The notes beneath the pieces were generated by a model. It worked only from the letters and a program-made list of their open reading frames with translations, was not told the DNA's origin and did not search any database. The position numbers and the translations under genes are program-made. This document shows, in pieces, positions 1 through 9,801 of a stretch of DNA of 41,215 nucleotides. Each line of letters begins with the position of its first letter. Position 1 is the stretch's first letter. Source of the stretch: Chryseobacterium sp. Leaf405 (GTDB taxonomy: Bacteria > Bacteroidota > Bacteroidia > Flavobacteriales > Weeksellaceae); contig NZ_LMQN01000009.1 of the NCBI RefSeq assembly GCF_001425355.1, positions 1 through 41,215 on the forward strand, given 5' to 3'.

Positions 1-190
1 AAAGTAAACGTTCGTATTATTGTAGCAGACGATCACACTGTATGATATGGGAGGAAGGCGGTTTTACACAATGAAAACAAAGAATAAGGTAACCAAGATC
101 AATACCCAGGCTTTGATTCAGGGGGCTTATCTGGTGGTGATAAAGACAGACAATGACAAAACAGCGAATGCGAAACTCATTAAGAAGTAA
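1..190 (+). pseudogene. C-terminal T9SS sorting-domain tail, frameshifted, 5' end outside window
   Basis: Read in the frame ending at the stop codon 188-190, the tail gives YDMGGRRFYT, then KINTQALIQGAYLVVIKT and a final AKLIKK. This is the usual pattern of a type A T9SS sorting domain (YDxxGR, then kIn...l..GvYlv.ikt, then basic KLIKK), which in the family directs export and surface anchoring through the type IX system. The preceding residues KVNVRIIVAD are in another frame that stops at 43-45, and dropping one base near position 31 would join the two. So either the gene carries a one-base insertion or the base call is wrong. Only 6 nt separate its stop from the next start, so it probably leads the RHS operon. 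The family identity of the main body cannot be seen. Confidence 0.6.
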
Positions 191-196
191 ACTAAG

Positions 197-3100
197 ATGA
201 AAAAGAATATCTATAAAATTTTGTTTGTAGCAAGCATATTGTCGTTCAGCACTTACAAAAGCCAATCAGAAACAGCAGAGTTTCAAAAAAATACTTTCCT
301 GACTAACTCAGAGAGTAATATCCATACCGGAGTTCCTAATATCAATCTGCCATTAGCCAATATATCCGTAGCTTCCGATAATATCAATATCGGAGTGTCA
401 TTGTCCTATTCCACCGAAGGAATATCTGCTTTCAAGATGATCAGTGACGTTGGAAAAGGATGGAGTCTTCAATATGGAGGGACTATCTTTAGAGGCACTA
501 GTATATATGATAAAGATTATATTGTTGAAAGTACTTATCCAACAGAAACCATATCTCTGGTGTATAATTATAATTTTTTAGGAAGTTCCGGAAAGTTCTA
601 TATAACCAAGGACGAAAATACAGGTCAATTAACAACTGTGCAATTGCAGCCTTCAAAGAATAAAATATTACTTACCAAAGACATTAGTAATCCTGATAAA
701 ATCTCATCATTTACCATTATTGACGATAAGGGAAATACTTACATGTTTGATAAGATTAATATAGGCTACATGAAATTCCTTAATATGTTTTCATCTCTTC
801 CTTCCTCCCGTGAAAAAATCTATAACAGTGAATTTTTACTCACCCAAATTACAAATAGTAAAAACCAGCAGGTTGCTACCTTTGAATATGAAACGACCAC
901 TGAACTGATCAATCAAACTGTAGGAACCATACAGGAACATAAAATCAAGAAGATTAATGTTAATAATTATGGGAGCATTAATTTTTTATATTATTCTAAT
1001 ACCAATCCACATTCTCTAAAAAATAAAGGAGATAGAGATTGGTATCAGATGGATAAGCTGATATTAAAAGATAAAAACAATAATATCATCAGCCAATATG
1101 CCTTTTCAGGTAATGGAGACAGTTTTTTAGGGGAGCTTTCCAGTCTGGATAAAGATAATAATGTACTTCAGAAATATTCTTTTGATTATAATAGAGTATA
1201 TGGAAGTCATAATCTAGATGGTTCAGGATATGTTAACGGCTATGCTCCATGCAGTTTAGGAGGAGGTGTTTTAATGACTCCAAATATGACCACTCCAGGC
1301 ACAGTCACTTCAAACGCTTTGAAAAGTATCACCCTTCCCACAGGAGGAAAAGTAGAATATGAGTTTGAAAGCAATTCTATAGCCTTAGATGTTCCACCCT
1401 GTACAAGCGGCAACTGCTACAATTATTACGATCTGGATAAAATTTATACATGGACATTCGACAGCACCCAGTCTGCATCCAGCGAGGTCTTTAATTTTCC
1501 GAATGGATATCAGGGAGATGTATATGTTGTGCCTTCAATTTCATCATACCCTCCGCTTCATGCCCCGCCTCCCGGAGTTACATATTCTGTTGATATCGAT
1601 TTGCAGCGTTTAGGCGGTAATATCATAGGATATGAGCCTTTTATTAACGGAAACAATGGTTCTGATTGTTCCTCGATCAGGGTGTATCAAGGTCCTTTAT
1701 GGCAAATTAATAAAGGTATTGTGAGAGGAAATATATCAGGATACGGCAAGGTAGATTTTTATGCGGTCAAGCAGATAAGCCAGCATAAAAATGCGTTTGG
1801 CGGTGGTTTAAGAATCAAAAGTATCAAGAATTATGATGCGGGATCAGTCACTCCGGCAAAATGGGTACAATATGAATATAATAAATTTTCAGACCCTTCA
1901 GTTTCCAGTGGATTGACATTAGATCCTGATAATTTGGGAGAAATGGCAATTCTGGGAGGAAATAATGATATTAATGTCATGCAGTATGCGAATGTAAAAG
2001 TTATCAATATGTTGGATAACAGCTTTACGAAATATACCTACTATGATGAAACAGATTTGTATAATTTAACAGGATTAAATAATCCTTCAATTGATCTTGG
2101 TGGTTATTTAAAAAGGAAGGGATTATTAAAAAAACAGGAAGTCTATGGAGTTAATAATAACCTTTTGCAGGAAACCATATTGACACATGAACCAGATATT
2201 GCACCACTTGCTAATGTGAAGTATCACGGAGATCCTGTAAAAAGAGTTTTCATAAAAAAAGAAACTAAAACTGTAAAAGATTATGTAAACGGAAGCTCAC
2301 AGGCATTGACAAGTTCCGGCGAAAACACTTATGAAAGTCAGTATAACAATTTAGTGTATAGTAAAGAAACATTGCATGACGGTACCATTGTTGAAAAAAG
2401 TATTAAGTATGCCTTGGAAAAAAATGTTCAAAAGCTTCTTAATGCCAATATGGTAGGGACACCCTTGGAAACTGAAGTGAAAAATGACGGAAAACTGGTA
2501 GGTAAGACGGAAACTAAACTTGATGATCCGGCGACATTATATCCTACTTCTGCTTTAAGCTATAATATTTCCAATCAGAATTCTTCAAAGAAAGTTACTT
2601 TTGATAATTATGACAGCAAAGGAAATTTAAGACAGTTCAAATCAGAAAACGGAATTCCTACAGCTACCATTTGGGGCTATCATCAGACGCAGCCTATTGC
2701 AAAAATAGTTGGGGCATCTTATGCAGATATTTCAGGTCTCAGCTCAGTAACGGCAGCAATTTCTGCTTCAGATGCAGATGACAATGACTCTTCGAATGAA
2801 CCTGCTTTGCTTCTGGCACTGGATAATATGAGGAAAGATGATGCTTTAAAAGCATATCAGATTGAAACTTCTACCTATGATCCTCTTATCGGAATCACCA
2901 GTAAAACTGCTGCCAACGGATTAAAGGAAACGTATGTGTATGATTCATCACACAGAATGTCTCAGATTCTGGATAAAGACGGAAAAGTTCTTAAAACCTA
3001 TGATTATCACTATGCGTCTCCGATCTATGCTAATGATGAAATTGGAGCGGATTATATAACCGATAATTGTGGTCCCGGACATTTACCCAACAGATATTTT

Positions 3101-3568
3101 TATAAGGTTCCTGCCAACAAATATTTCTCTTACATAAGTGAGATCGATGCCTATCAACAGGCATTGCAGGATATTGAAGCTAATGGTCAGAATTCTGCTA
3201 ATCAGCAAGGGGGATGTACACCTGTAGCCTGTACGATTACGAAAGGATATGATATTCCTACATTCATCAGTGGTTCTGTTACCATGCCGGACTCCTCGAA
3301 TTTCAGGATTCAGATGAGTTTTCCTTATGACAGCAGTATAAGCTGGATAACAGAAAAGTCAATAGGCAAACTGGATGAAAATTGTATCGACGTAATAGGT
3401 GGATATATTGCAAGAACCTTTACTTCCGGACAATGGAAAATCACGATATATCCCAACGGAAATATCCGAGCCAGACGTCCTTCCACGGTTTCGATTCCCA
3501 ATGGTACGATCATTAATATCGATGTGACAACGCCTGTTGATTATATTCCGGATATTGATGTCCCTTAA
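197..3568 (+). CDS. Secreted RHS/YD-repeat-type protein with DUF5977-like C terminus
   Basis: This 1123-aa protein starts with a signal peptide (MKKNIYKILFVASILSFST...). Its N-terminal third (residues ~25-100, SNIHTGVPNINLPLANISVA and LSYSTEGI...GKGWSLQYGG) resembles the opening of Bacteroidota RHS/SpvB-like shell proteins. YD-type repeats occur late in the protein (TYVYDSSHRMSQILDKDGKV). Residues ~954-1012 (vPANKYFSYIS..DAYQQAL.DIEANGQNSAN..GGC) fit the small DUF5977 module often found at the end of these proteins. It has no toxin tip or immunity gene of its own and lies 37 nt upstream of the main RHS gene. It is therefore probably a structural or carrier partner exported and assembled with it. 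The family role is inferred from context. Confidence 0.75.
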   Translation: MKKNIYKILFVASILSFSTYKSQSETAEFQKNTFLTNSESNIHTGVPNINLPLANISVASDNINIGVSLSYSTEGISAFKMISDVGKGWSLQYGGTIFRGTSIYDKDYIVESTYPTETISLVYNYNFLGSSGKFYITKDENTGQLTTVQLQPSKNKILLTKDISNPDKISSFTIIDDKGNTYMFDKINIGYMKFLNMFSSLPSSREKIYNSEFLLTQITNSKNQQVATFEYETTTELINQTVGTIQEHKIKKINVNNYGSINFLYYSNTNPHSLKNKGDRDWYQMDKLILKDKNNNIISQYAFSGNGDSFLGELSSLDKDNNVLQKYSFDYNRVYGSHNLDGSGYVNGYAPCSLGGGVLMTPNMTTPGTVTSNALKSITLPTGGKVEYEFESNSIALDVPPCTSGNCYNYYDLDKIYTWTFDSTQSASSEVFNFPNGYQGDVYVVPSISSYPPLHAPPPGVTYSVDIDLQRLGGNIIGYEPFINGNNGSDCSSIRVYQGPLWQINKGIVRGNISGYGKVDFYAVKQISQHKNAFGGGLRIKSIKNYDAGSVTPAKWVQYEYNKFSDPSVSSGLTLDPDNLGEMAILGGNNDINVMQYANVKVINMLDNSFTKYTYYDETDLYNLTGLNNPSIDLGGYLKRKGLLKKQEVYGVNNNLLQETILTHEPDIAPLANVKYHGDPVKRVFIKKETKTVKDYVNGSSQALTSSGENTYESQYNNLVYSKETLHDGTIVEKSIKYALEKNVQKLLNANMVGTPLETEVKNDGKLVGKTETKLDDPATLYPTSALSYNISNQNSSKKVTFDNYDSKGNLRQFKSENGIPTATIWGYHQTQPIAKIVGASYADISGLSSVTAAISASDADDNDSSNEPALLLALDNMRKDDALKAYQIETSTYDPLIGITSKTAANGLKETYVYDSSHRMSQILDKDGKVLKTYDYHYASPIYANDEIGADYITDNCGPGHLPNRYFYKVPANKYFSYISEIDAYQQALQDIEANGQNSANQQGGCTPVACTITKGYDIPTFISGSVTMPDSSNFRIQMSFPYDSSISWITEKSIGKLDENCIDVIGGYIARTFTSGQWKITIYPNGNIRARRPSTVSIPNGTIINIDVTTPVDYIPDIDVP

Positions 3569-3605
3569 TAGTAAACCTCTGTTTATAAATAATTAATAAA
3601 AAATC

Positions 3606-6600
3606 ATGAAAAAAATACTACTCATCGGAGGTTTGTTAATGACTTTTGGGCAATTAGCTGCCCAGAGTTTTTCACCTACCGGGACAAAAAATTATATATA
3701 TACCAAGGACTGCCTGGATGCAGACTGTGTAAAAAAAGCGGAAACGGTTCAGTACTTTGATGGATTGGGAAGACCTAAGCAAATCGTTGGCATAAAAGCC
3801 TCTCCCGCTCAGAAAGATGTGGTTGGGCATATCGAATATGATCCAGATGGCAGGGTTTCAAAATCTTATTTACCCGTTTCTCAAACTGGAACGCAAAATG
3901 GAGCGATTTATGAAAATCCTTTAAGCAATGCTACCGATCCTGAAATTTACGGATCAGAAAAGATTTATTCCAAACAGATTTTGGAGAATCTTCCGTTGGC
4001 AAGAGTGAAGGAAGCCTACAATGTAGGGAATGCGTGGTCTGATAAACCTGTAAAGTATACTTACAATACCAATACTTCAGCCTCTGAAGTTAAAAAGTAT
4101 GGTATCTCAACGGGTTGGGCAGAAAACAGGACGGATTCTCAATTAATTTTTTCAGGAGCATATTATCCTGTTAATTCCTTGATGAAAACCTCTGTTACGG
4201 ATGAAGATGGTAATACTTCGGTAGAATATAAAAACGGGAAAGGACAGGTTGTACTCACCAGAAAGAATGACGGAACACATAATCTCGATACGTATTATAT
4301 TTACAACGAATACAATCAGCTGGCATTTGTGATTCCTCCTTTGGCATCGGTTTTAGCAACTATTGATGAAACAAATCGAAACAGCCTTTGCTACCAATAC
4401 CGATATGATGATTTCGGGAGACTGGCAGAAAAGAAACTTCCGGGAAAAGGTTGGGAATATCTGGTGTATGACAAACAGGACAGAGTGGTTCTGTCTCAGG
4501 ATGCGATGCTGGGAACTACCACTAATAATTTCGGAACCAAAGGCTGGATGTTTACCAAGTACGATAAGTTCGGAAGAGTGGTGTATACAGGATTCTTTTC
4601 CAATACATCTACAAGATCGGCAATGCAGACTGCGATCAATAATATGTCTGCCAATGCAGGAAACAATGAAGAGAGAAGCACTACTCCATTCACCCTAAAC
4701 GGAATGGATGTCTATTATACCAAAAATGCCTTTCCTACCGGAAGCATGACGGTTTTAAGTGTTAATTATTACGATACGTATCCTCCGCTTCCTTCAGACG
4801 TTACTATTCCAACTAATGTATTAGGACAGGATGTTTTAACGCAGGATGCCCAGAATGCTTCTGTAAGTACCAAAACATTGCCTACCGCTTCTTATGTGAA
4901 GAATGTAGAAAATGACAGCTGGACGAAAAGCTACAGTTTTTATGACAAGGAAGGAAGATCAATCGCAGTATATTCTATGAATCATTTGGGAGGCTACACA
5001 AAAACAGAAACCGAAATCGATTTTGCAGGAGTTACCCGGCGTGCTGTTACCAAACATAAAAGAATAGCCGCAGACACCGAAAAAACGGTTACCGAAACCT
5101 TTGAATACGATTCTCAAAACAGGTTATTAGCTCACAAACATCAGGTAGACAGTAATCCCGTTGAGATTCTGGCGCAGAATGTGTACAACGAACTTTCTCA
5201 GCTAAAAAACAAGAAAGTGGGCGGAACTTCAGCGAATACTCCTATACAGGATATTAATTATGCCTATAATATCCGGGGGTGGATGACCAAAATCAATGAT
5301 CCTAAAAACCTGAACGGGAAGTTATTTGGCTACGAGATCAAATACAACAACGTAGAAGGACTGGAAACTCCGAATCTTGATTTTTCTGATTTGAAGGTAA
5401 AACCAAAATACAACGGAAATATTTCCGAAGTAGACTGGAGAACCAATACTACCACGGGAGACAACCTCAGAAGATACGGCTATGTGTATGACGGACTGAA
5501 CAGACTTTCGGCAGGATTTTACCAGAAAGATACCAACCCTTCGGCAAAAGAATATTTTGAGAAGATGGATTATGACCTGAATGGCAATATCAGCCACCTT
5601 CAAAGATCGGCAGATGCGCTACAGGGAGCTCCGGCGTTTAGGATAGATGATCTTACGTATGGTTATTCCGGGAACAGGATGACTTCAGTGACCGATTCTT
5701 CCACCGGAGATTACCGTGGGTATCCTGATGTATCGGGAATTCCCATCACCTATTACGAGGAAAGCGGAAGCATGAAAAGCCATAAGGACAAAGGGATTCT
5801 GGATATTACGTACAACTATCTGGATCTTCCGAATCGTGTAACTTTTGATAAAACCTATGTTCCGAGATTGCCGATTTTTACAGGAGATTATAATGTTAAT
5901 ACGCAATATCTGTACAGAGCGGACGGTGTAAAGCTTAGAAAAGTCTACACTTACGGCAGTGGAAAAGCCAATTCTGAAATTAATGACATCACAGAATACT
6001 TAGATGGATTTCAGTATCAGGCGACAGATACAGGAGGAAAACCTTCCCAGTCTATGCCGCTGAAGTTTATTCCTACTGCAGAAGGCTATTATAATTTTGA
6101 AAATAATCAATATATTTACAGTTATACTGACCATTTGGGAAATGTGCGTCTGAGCTATTTTAAAAACGCCAACGGCAGCGCAGAAGTTCTTGAAGAAAAC
6201 AATTATTACCCGTTTGGTCTGAAGCATGAAGGCTACAATCCTACACAGGGAAACCTTTCTTATCAGTATAAATACAACGGCAAGGAACTCCAGACTGAAA
6301 CGGGAATGTTGGATTACGGATGGCGACAGTATATGCCCGAACTCGGACGATGGAACGGGATGGATCAATTATCGGAAGATTATGATTCTTTTTCTCCGTA
6401 TGCGTATGTAATGAACAGTCCGATGATGTTTACAGATCCGAATGGAATGTTATCTCAGTCTGTCATGGATCAAATCGCAAGTTCTCCACACGGAACAACT
6501 TGGTACAATACAGGATCAGGGTTTACCAGCAATTGGGGGAATTCTATGGACTTTGATGGAAATTCTATCAATTGGAGTAGCGGTTATACCAATGGTTTGT

Positions 6601-7223
6601 TAGCTGGTGCAGGTGCAGGTCCTGCAACACAATATAATGGTGCTACAGGAGGATTTGGTATTTATAATAATATTTTGTGGTCGTGGACAAATCCTACTTC
6701 GACCTTTCAAGGTGGATCAGCTAATATGCTGAAATTACAAACTGAAATTTCGCTAAATAGTAATGTAGGATTGACTGCTAGTTTATCGAATAATATGGTT
6801 GGTAAGGAAGTACTTGAAGCTAAAACTTCATTTTTAGGGAGATTATGGGCAACAGGACAACCAAGAACTTGGAGTGGAAATGGAATAACATATAATGTTA
6901 ATGCAGATGGAAGAATAACAGGAGTTACACCTTATCAAGGAGATGTACCTCTTGGACCAGCTGGGAATGGTAAAAATATAATAAAATTATTATCTAAGGA
7001 AAATCTTAAATCAATAAATACATATAAGGGTTTAATAATTGAGCATAAGCAAAAGTTAATAAAATATATTATTAATCCAGATAAGTATGATAATTTAGGT
7101 ATTTTGAAAAATGCCCCTAGTGAATTAGTACGAAATAAAATAATTCAATCAAGAATTAATCATTTAGAACATGAAATAAGAACATTTCATAGCAATATAA
7201 TTAAAATATTAAATGGAAAATAG
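3606..7223 (+). CDS. RHS repeat protein (DUF6443) with variable C-terminal toxin tip
   Basis: This 1205-aa protein has a signal peptide (MKKILLIGGLLMTFGQLAAQ), then a DUF6443-type N-terminal region (VQYFDGLGRPKQIV, EYDPDGR). Many YD repeats follow (YDKQDRVVL, YDKFGRVVYTG, YDGLNRLS, YDLNGNISHL). The RHS-associated core lies at about residues 834-947 (YSYTDHLGNVRLSYF, NNYYPFGLKHEGYN, ELGRWNGMDQL) and closes at FTDPNGM (D944). Known RHS proteins form a shell around a C-terminal effector released after this core. Residues 948-1205 are the variable tip. The last ~80 residues are helical, with the pattern LIIEHKQKLIKYI..PDKYDN and LKNAPSELVRNKII..RI.HLE. I have seen this tail on other polymorphic toxins but cannot name its activity. 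Codons become clearly AT-richer in the tip. The next gene overlaps by 11 nt, as expected for a toxin-immunity pair. This is the only undamaged tip in the array. Confidence 0.88.
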   Translation: MKKILLIGGLLMTFGQLAAQSFSPTGTKNYIYTKDCLDADCVKKAETVQYFDGLGRPKQIVGIKASPAQKDVVGHIEYDPDGRVSKSYLPVSQTGTQNGAIYENPLSNATDPEIYGSEKIYSKQILENLPLARVKEAYNVGNAWSDKPVKYTYNTNTSASEVKKYGISTGWAENRTDSQLIFSGAYYPVNSLMKTSVTDEDGNTSVEYKNGKGQVVLTRKNDGTHNLDTYYIYNEYNQLAFVIPPLASVLATIDETNRNSLCYQYRYDDFGRLAEKKLPGKGWEYLVYDKQDRVVLSQDAMLGTTTNNFGTKGWMFTKYDKFGRVVYTGFFSNTSTRSAMQTAINNMSANAGNNEERSTTPFTLNGMDVYYTKNAFPTGSMTVLSVNYYDTYPPLPSDVTIPTNVLGQDVLTQDAQNASVSTKTLPTASYVKNVENDSWTKSYSFYDKEGRSIAVYSMNHLGGYTKTETEIDFAGVTRRAVTKHKRIAADTEKTVTETFEYDSQNRLLAHKHQVDSNPVEILAQNVYNELSQLKNKKVGGTSANTPIQDINYAYNIRGWMTKINDPKNLNGKLFGYEIKYNNVEGLETPNLDFSDLKVKPKYNGNISEVDWRTNTTTGDNLRRYGYVYDGLNRLSAGFYQKDTNPSAKEYFEKMDYDLNGNISHLQRSADALQGAPAFRIDDLTYGYSGNRMTSVTDSSTGDYRGYPDVSGIPITYYEESGSMKSHKDKGILDITYNYLDLPNRVTFDKTYVPRLPIFTGDYNVNTQYLYRADGVKLRKVYTYGSGKANSEINDITEYLDGFQYQATDTGGKPSQSMPLKFIPTAEGYYNFENNQYIYSYTDHLGNVRLSYFKNANGSAEVLEENNYYPFGLKHEGYNPTQGNLSYQYKYNGKELQTETGMLDYGWRQYMPELGRWNGMDQLSEDYDSFSPYAYVMNSPMMFTDPNGMLSQSVMDQIASSPHGTTWYNTGSGFTSNWGNSMDFDGNSINWSSGYTNGLLAGAGAGPATQYNGATGGFGIYNNILWSWTNPTSTFQGGSANMLKLQTEISLNSNVGLTASLSNNMVGKEVLEAKTSFLGRLWATGQPRTWSGNGITYNVNADGRITGVTPYQGDVPLGPAGNGKNIIKLLSKENLKSINTYKGLIIEHKQKLIKYIINPDKYDNLGILKNAPSELVRNKIIQSRINHLEHEIRTFHSNIIKILNGK

Positions 7224-7506
7224 TATAAAGATTCAAAAAGAAGAGTTAAAGCAGGTTTTTTTTACATTAATTAATAAAATTGATAATTTAAACGAAGATG
7301 AAATTTATTTTCAAAAAGATTTGTATTGGAATATTAATGATGAAGAATTATATAATGTATATGAAGAACCTAAAAATATTACTATTGGAAGTATAAAAGA
7401 AGATTGGGATTTTCTTCAAAAAATATTAACGAGTGATAGGGAAATCATTAATTATGATTTTAATAAAATAGCTAATATTCTTAGATTAATAGGTGAGAAA
7501 ATATAG
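7213..7506 (+). CDS. Putative immunity protein to the main RHS tip
   Basis: This 97-aa acidic protein has no signal peptide or membrane span. It starts inside the last codons of the RHS toxin gene (11-nt overlap), so translation of the two is coupled. The central pattern DLYWNIN.EELYNVYEEPKNITIGSIKEDW.FL is one I associate with small immunity proteins found after this kind of tip (ITIGxxxxDWxxL). Its predicted role is to bind and neutralise the neighbouring toxin in the cytoplasm. The start is set by the only ATG before the conserved part. Function rests on position, size and this motif, with no catalytic residues visible. Confidence 0.7.
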   Translation: MENSIKIQKEELKQVFFTLINKIDNLNEDEIYFQKDLYWNINDEELYNVYEEPKNITIGSIKEDWDFLQKILTSDREIINYDFNKIANILRLIGEKI

Positions 7507-7532
7507 TATCATAAATCAAAATTAGTGAAGGA

Positions 7533-7717
7533 TCATGTATCAGATTTAGTGATGGGATGATTTAAGTAATTAACATCTTAGAAACCAACTAAAATTAAAA
7601 TCAAATTAATACAAAACGAGAACGGGTTATCCTGTTCTCGTTTATTTTTGCTAAAAAAAATATCTCTAAATGATTGAATATTATTTTTATAGTTAGGGAT
7701 AGGAATATTTTGAGAAG
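7533..7717 (+). repeat. Array spacer repeat, copy 1
   Basis: This non-coding unit lies between the main immunity gene and the first orphan tip. It opens with TCATGTATCAGATTTAGTGA, continues with TTTAAGTAATTAACATCTTA, carries a terminator hairpin, and then has TAAATGATTGAA and AGTTAGGGATA before the RHS-derived sequence begins. The same ordered blocks recur near 10423, 11899 and 13914. Confidence 0.85.
7616..7649 (+). terminator. Rho-independent terminator in spacer copy 1
   Basis: An 11-bp stem ACGAGAACGGG / CCTGTTCTCGT (one G-U pair) closes on a TTAT loop and is followed by TTATTTTT. It would end transcription of the RHS operon after its immunity gene and leave the downstream tips outside that transcript. 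Confidence 0.85.
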
Positions 7718-8857
7718 AATCAATATATTTACAGCTACAGCGACCATTTGGGAAATGTGCGTTTAAGCTATTTTAAAAATGCCAACGGCAGCGCAGAAGT
7801 TCTTGAAGAAAACAATTATTATCCGTTTGGGTTGAAGCATGAAGGGTATAATCCTACACAGGGAAATCCTTATTATAAATATCAATTTGGAAGCAAGGAA
7901 CTGCAAACTGAAACGGGTTAGAATGACTTTGGAGCAAGGATGTACATGAGCGATATCGGGAGATGGGGCGTAGTAGATCCAATGGCAGAAGCAAATCCGG
8001 GGCTTACTACTTATCGATATTGCTTTAATAACCCAATCATGTTTACCGATCCTAATGGAATGCTTGAGGATGCTGCAATAAATGAGATGTGGAGGATAGG
8101 AGGCGAATGGAAAAACAACGGCAGTGGTGGATTTGATTACGGAAGCCATACGGTAAGCTATAGCGGAAGTTATTCTTTTAATCCCGTCGATGTAGATATT
8201 CCTGAGCTTAAAATGACTGCTCCTAAGAGTTATCAGGGAAACAGGGCTTTAATGGGATTGATTCTTGGCTTTGAAATACCAAAGCATCTAAGAGAGTATA
8301 TTGGAGTACAGCCACAGTATACAGACTTTCGTCCGGTTTTGCATAACGGCTCTGCCTATATGATGGGAGGTGATATGTTTGGTATTACAGATTTATTAGG
8401 ATTGGCATTTTCCAGTATGAAACCTGAAAACCGTGAGTCTGCAATTGGTTTGGCTGCCATTGCGGTAATTCTTACAAAAGGAAGAGCAGCGCCTGCAATT
8501 CTTAAAACGGAATTGGCGGTTGAGCAAGGATTATTAAATGAAGAGATCCATGTTATAAGAGGTGGGACTTGTTTGGCTTGTCAATTTGAAAATGGTTCGG
8601 GTGTAATAATCGATGCAAAAGGATTACTTAATGGCGTTTCAGTAAATAGTGCAAAAGGCTTAAGTATAAGTGATTTATCTGTGGGAATACCAAATGGAAA
8701 AATTGGAACAACAACAGTTAGTCAAATTAAAGCATTGGGAGGGAAAGTTATAGCTTCTCCAACTAAAAATAATCCTTTTCATTCTACATTATCTGGTATA
8801 ACAGCAGCGCAGGCAGAAAAGTTATTTAACCCTATAATTAAAAATCCTTTAAAATAA
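7718..8857 (+). pseudogene. Orphan RHS tip cassette 1: core fragment plus toxin, interrupted by a stop
   Basis: One reading frame runs from AATCAATATATTTACAG through RHS core (YSYSDHLGNVRLSYFKNAN, YYPFGLKHEGYN, YMSDIGRWGVVDPMAE, FTDPNGML) into a variable tip. A TAG at 7919-7921 interrupts it just after ELQTETG, where homologues read GMYDFGAR. A translatable remainder begins at ATG 7940 (305 aa). The tip ends with two blocks I recognise from other polymorphic toxins: VIRGGT...F.NGSGV..DAKGLLNGVSVNS (from about residue 200 of the remainder) and NNPFHSTLSGITAAQAEKLF near the end. I cannot name the activity. Without a leader it cannot be exported as it stands. It is likely a silent tip that could be expressed only after recombination with the main gene. 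Confidence 0.8.
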
Positions 8858-8865
8858 AAATAGTT

Positions 8866-9120
8866 ATGACAAAATCAGATTTAGAAAATATTCTTGAGAT
8901 TTGTAGTAAAGCAACACCTGCTCCTTGGACTTCTTACATTGAGGGAAGAGATTTTGATTCTGGCTCAAGTTTCATAATGACAGGTGAAAATAAAACCAGA
9001 AATTATGATATTGAGTTTGTAAAAATAAAACCAGAAGATCAAGATTTTATTGCCATGGCAAGAAATGTTATTCCTATGTTAATTGATGAAATTATTACAT
9101 TAAAATCAAGAATTGAATAA
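8866..9120 (+). CDS. Putative immunity protein of cassette 1
   Basis: This 84-aa soluble protein starts 8 nt after the cassette 1 toxin stop. The pattern ATPAPWTSYIEGRDFDSGSSF.MTG...DIE, then DQDFIAMARN.IPMLIDEI, resembles small proteins found in phages and toxin loci (Ead/Ea22-like) and commonly placed after toxins with the LSGIT tail. Role by context: neutralises that toxin. It is an intact frame, unlike its partner. Confidence 0.68.
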   Translation: MTKSDLENILEICSKATPAPWTSYIEGRDFDSGSSFIMTGENKTRNYDIEFVKIKPEDQDFIAMARNVIPMLIDEIITLKSRIE

Positions 9121-9156
9121 CCATTATTTGGTGACAAAATATAACGTTAGAACTTA

Positions 9157-9333
9157 ATGGAGTTATTATCTTTTTTGAGACAAAAAGTTGATCACATATC
9201 AATTTTTGGACATACTCATCCTTTTGTAACTGGTCCAAGCGTTGGTGATTTTGAATCTCTTAAAATTTTAAATCAAAGTAGACAATATATTATAGAAGGA
9301 TTTAATTCCCCTTTTATGATTAGAAAACCTTAG
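9157..9333 (+). pseudogene. 5'-truncated JAB/JAMM-like toxin remnant
   Basis: A 58-codon frame from ATG 9157 to TAG 9331-9333 encodes VDHISIFGHTHPFVTGPSVGDFESL. The HTHP...GPSxxD string matches the JAMM metal-binding signature (HxH, then S-x-x-D) of JAB-family peptidases, which also occur as tips of polymorphic toxins. The upstream half of such a domain, including the catalytic Glu, is missing, and no RHS core precedes it. It is therefore a dead remnant retained just before its immunity gene, 3 nt downstream. Confidence 0.6.
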
Positions 9334-9336
9334 TTT

Positions 9337-9801
9337 ATGGCAATAATAATAGAAAACGAAAGTAGATGCCCGATATGTGGTGATGTGCTAAATAAATCAA
9401 AAGAATATATTTTACTTCCACCTCTAACAAGTAATACATTAGACGAGCTTTTTAAACTAAGTGATTCAGCTATACATTTGGCTTGTTTAGATAAATCTTA
9501 CTTAAAAAATAAAATATTAGAAAATTTAGAATTAACAAAACAATATTCAGATAGGATTAGAACCCTAATGCTTGAAAACAATCCAAGAGATGTTATTGGA
9601 TTCAGTTTACTTTCTTCGGATGAAAGTGAATTGATAAGTAAATATAATTATTTTATAGTTTTAAGAAAAGATATTTCAAATTGGAATGAACTTAGTAATT
9701 TCAAACATATCGCTCACAATTTTTTAAATGATAATAAATGGAGAGGACTTTCTGAATTTAACCACCTTCAAAATCTTTTAGATAATATTAATATAAAATA
9801 A
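9337..9801 (+). CDS. Putative zinc-binding immunity protein
   Basis: This 154-aa soluble protein follows the JAMM toxin remnant by 3 nt. It opens with a Cys-x2-Cys knuckle (CPICGDVLNKS) and has a matching H-x2-C (HLAC) about 33 residues later, suggesting a treble-clef-like zinc site. The rest is helical and has no known catalytic motif. I associate CPICG...LLPPL...SDSA.H.AC proteins with immunity genes beside polymorphic toxins. The frame is intact although the toxin is truncated. Confidence 0.6.
   Translation: MAIIIENESRCPICGDVLNKSKEYILLPPLTSNTLDELFKLSDSAIHLACLDKSYLKNKILENLELTKQYSDRIRTLMLENNPRDVIGFSLLSSDESELISKYNYFIVLRKDISNWNELSNFKHIAHNFLNDNKWRGLSEFNHLQNLLDNINIK

Noticed and set aside
7763..8149. 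Minus-strand 128-codon frame across RHS core
   Set aside because: It is a shadow of the conserved RHS core. The same minus-strand frame appears opposite the main gene at 6000-6368 for the same reason.
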